In this document: piece after piece, positions 54,653-55,655 of the stretch
How positions within the stretch are numbered: position 1 is the first letter of the stretch
How the letters are laid out: each line of letters begins with the position of its first letter
From: Pallidibacillus pasinlerensis
Lineage (GTDB): Bacteria; Bacillota; Bacilli; Bacillales; Caldibacillaceae
Reading direction: 5' to 3'
NCBI RefSeq assembly: GCF_009996845.1
Contig: NZ_JAACYS010000013.1
Location: forward strand, 1-55,655
DNA: 55,655 bases
Position numbers and translations under genes: made by a program
The notes under the pieces: generated by a model
Told to the model about the DNA's origin: nothing
The model's input: the letters and a program-made list of their open reading frames with translations, nothing else
Database searches by the model: none

Positions 54653-54963
54653 TTCCTCTTTATTCAAATGTGATTATTCAAACTTAGAGTAAAAGGTGCT
54701 TCAATTGAGCAGGATCTGTGTGTTTTATAGGTTTTAATGTGTTATAATCTGGATTGTTTTTGGAAAATAGTGATAATATTGTGTTATGTAAGTTTAAAAT
54801 ATATTAATTATTATAGACTTATAATAATTGGGTGTTTAATAGAAATTAAGAAAAATATTGATGAATCCGTTTCATATGATGAATAATCGGTCGGTTTTGG
54901 AGAGCAAAATTTCGGAGGGAACTACTTGAAAATTAAAACTGAAATATGATTGAGGTGACTTTG
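54653..54963. other. AT-rich gap upstream of the HIT gene
   Basis: No gene of normal size is visible. A tataatct near 54745 could be a -10 box. A tiny frame from TTG 54926 behind ggaggg reads KIKTEI and stops at the HIT gene. Confidence 0.45.
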
Positions 54964-55368
54964 ATGGAAAACTGTGTGTTTTGTAATACTGACTTAGAAC
55001 CAAATCAAAAAGTGATTTTCAGGAATGAACATTGTCTATTTTTACAATTAGATCAAGCCAAAATAAAAGGTAGCCAACTTGAAGGTGCAGGAGTCATTGT
55101 TCCTAAAAAGCATAGGGAAACAGTTTTTGATTTAACCCAGGAAGAATGGGAGGCAACATATCGCCTTCTTCAACAAGTTAAAGAATACTTAGATAAAGAA
55201 CACACGCCACAAGGATATAATCTTGGTTGGAATTGCGATGAAGTTGGTGGTCAACATATTTTTCACGCCCATCTCCACGTGATCCCGAGATATGAAGATG
55301 AACCACTAGCAGGTAAAGGAATTCGATATATGTTTAAAAGTAAGGAAAATATCAGAAAAGGTTATTAA
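54964..55368 (+). CDS. HIT-family nucleotide hydrolase/transferase
   Basis: The 134-aa HIT protein starts MENCVFCNTDLEP with a possible zinc-binding Cys pair. It has the family end motif HIFHAHLHVIPRY (HxHxH), the central histidine being the nucleophile that attacks nucleoside phosphates or amidates. The exact substrate is unknown. I choose ATG 54964 over 54946 because gaggtg lies 7 nt upstream. It is not in an operon; a repeat array lies downstream. Confidence 0.88.
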   Translation: MENCVFCNTDLEPNQKVIFRNEHCLFLQLDQAKIKGSQLEGAGVIVPKKHRETVFDLTQEEWEATYRLLQQVKEYLDKEHTPQGYNLGWNCDEVGGQHIFHAHLHVIPRYEDEPLAGKGIRYMFKSKENIRKGY

Positions 55369-55487
55369 TCTAAAGAGTGGGATACCCCAAGGGTTTCAGG
55401 AACGGGTGAAAAGGTTGAATTATCTTTCAAGGTGGACTTTTATATGTATGGGCAATTGATATATTCGATGAATTTACTGAGCAGTTA

Positions 55488-55655
55488 GATAAAACATCGA
55501 AAAAACTGTTTACAGAGCTCTCATATAAACACTTCTTCACACGAAACTACGCAAGATCTGTTTATAGAGCTCTTATATAGCCACATCTTCAGTGAAACCA
55601 GCGCAAGATCTGTTTATAGCTGGCTTATATAAACACTACTTCGTACAAACTAGCG
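55488..55655. repeat. 52-bp-period tandem repeat array C (runs off the window)
   Basis: The unit ctgtttAyAGagctctyATATAaacac...cgcaagat repeats with ctgttt at 55505, 55557 and 55609, a step of exactly 52 bp. Tatag...ctTATA gives a partial palindrome. The sequence differs from arrays A and B, except for some likeness to the tatagag units at 293-448. The stretch 55369-55487 shows no gene. Confidence 0.85.

Overview
The window looks like chromosome from a low-GC, endospore-forming Firmicute of the Bacillaceae. The first 43.7 kb follows the Bacillus subtilis thrS to ysnB gene order closely. It carries spore genes (ytxC, sspI, gerE, gerM), T-box, L20-leader and lysine-riboswitch control of housekeeping genes, and many TTG, GTG and even ATT starts behind strong Shine-Dalgarno sequences. 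No species can be named from the sequence alone.

Layout of the core. A 52-bp-period repeat array (1-478) precedes ytxC. Then come thrS with a Thr T-box, a truncated moxR, and infC-rpmI-rplT under an L20 leader. Next are ysdA, ytxB, ysdB, dut, a M42 aminopeptidase, a glycosyltransferase, a metallo-hydrolase, sspI and an rRNA/tRNA methyltransferase. pheS-pheT sits behind a Phe T-box. zapA-cvpA-polX-mutS2-yshE follows, then the fatty-acid degradation group lcfA-fadR-fadB-etfB-etfA with a FadR operator. trxA, uvrC, lysC with an L-box, yslB, sdhCAB, a thioesterase with its own FadR-like box, gerE, a MarR regulator, racE, gerM, rdgB and ysnB complete the core. Compared with B. subtilis, rnhC (between pheT and zapA) and rph (between gerM and rdgB) are missing.

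Accessory part (43.7 kb to the end). A strong promoter at 43778 drives three tandem modules. Each begins with the 5' half of tRNA-Arg and continues into an RNA predicted to fold tightly. They are followed by a complete tRNA-Arg(UCU) gene whose anticodon loop is split by a 306-nt ORF-less group I intron. Next come a small zinc-ribbon membrane-protein gene broken by a 23-bp duplication, a cadC-cadA cadmium/zinc resistance operon with two operators, an XRE regulator plus membrane protein also with two operators, an NAD(P)-binding protein and decayed short-chain dehydrogenase genes. A phage-type replication cassette (DnaD-like initiator, DnaB-like helicase, unknown) stands without other phage genes. 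It is followed by an MFS efflux gene behind a likely translational attenuator, a HIT protein and a third repeat array.

Striking non-coding features. Three arrays of unrelated or distantly related sequence (1-478, 39050-39600, 55488-55655) share a tandem period of 52 bp with few exceptions, and two of them carry the same TGTCYTTCAT...ATGAARGACA hairpin. A dispersed GC-rich repeat (GGTACAGGGGGACGGGTCC type) occurs at three intergenic places. The gerE 3' end with its terminator is present three times in tandem.
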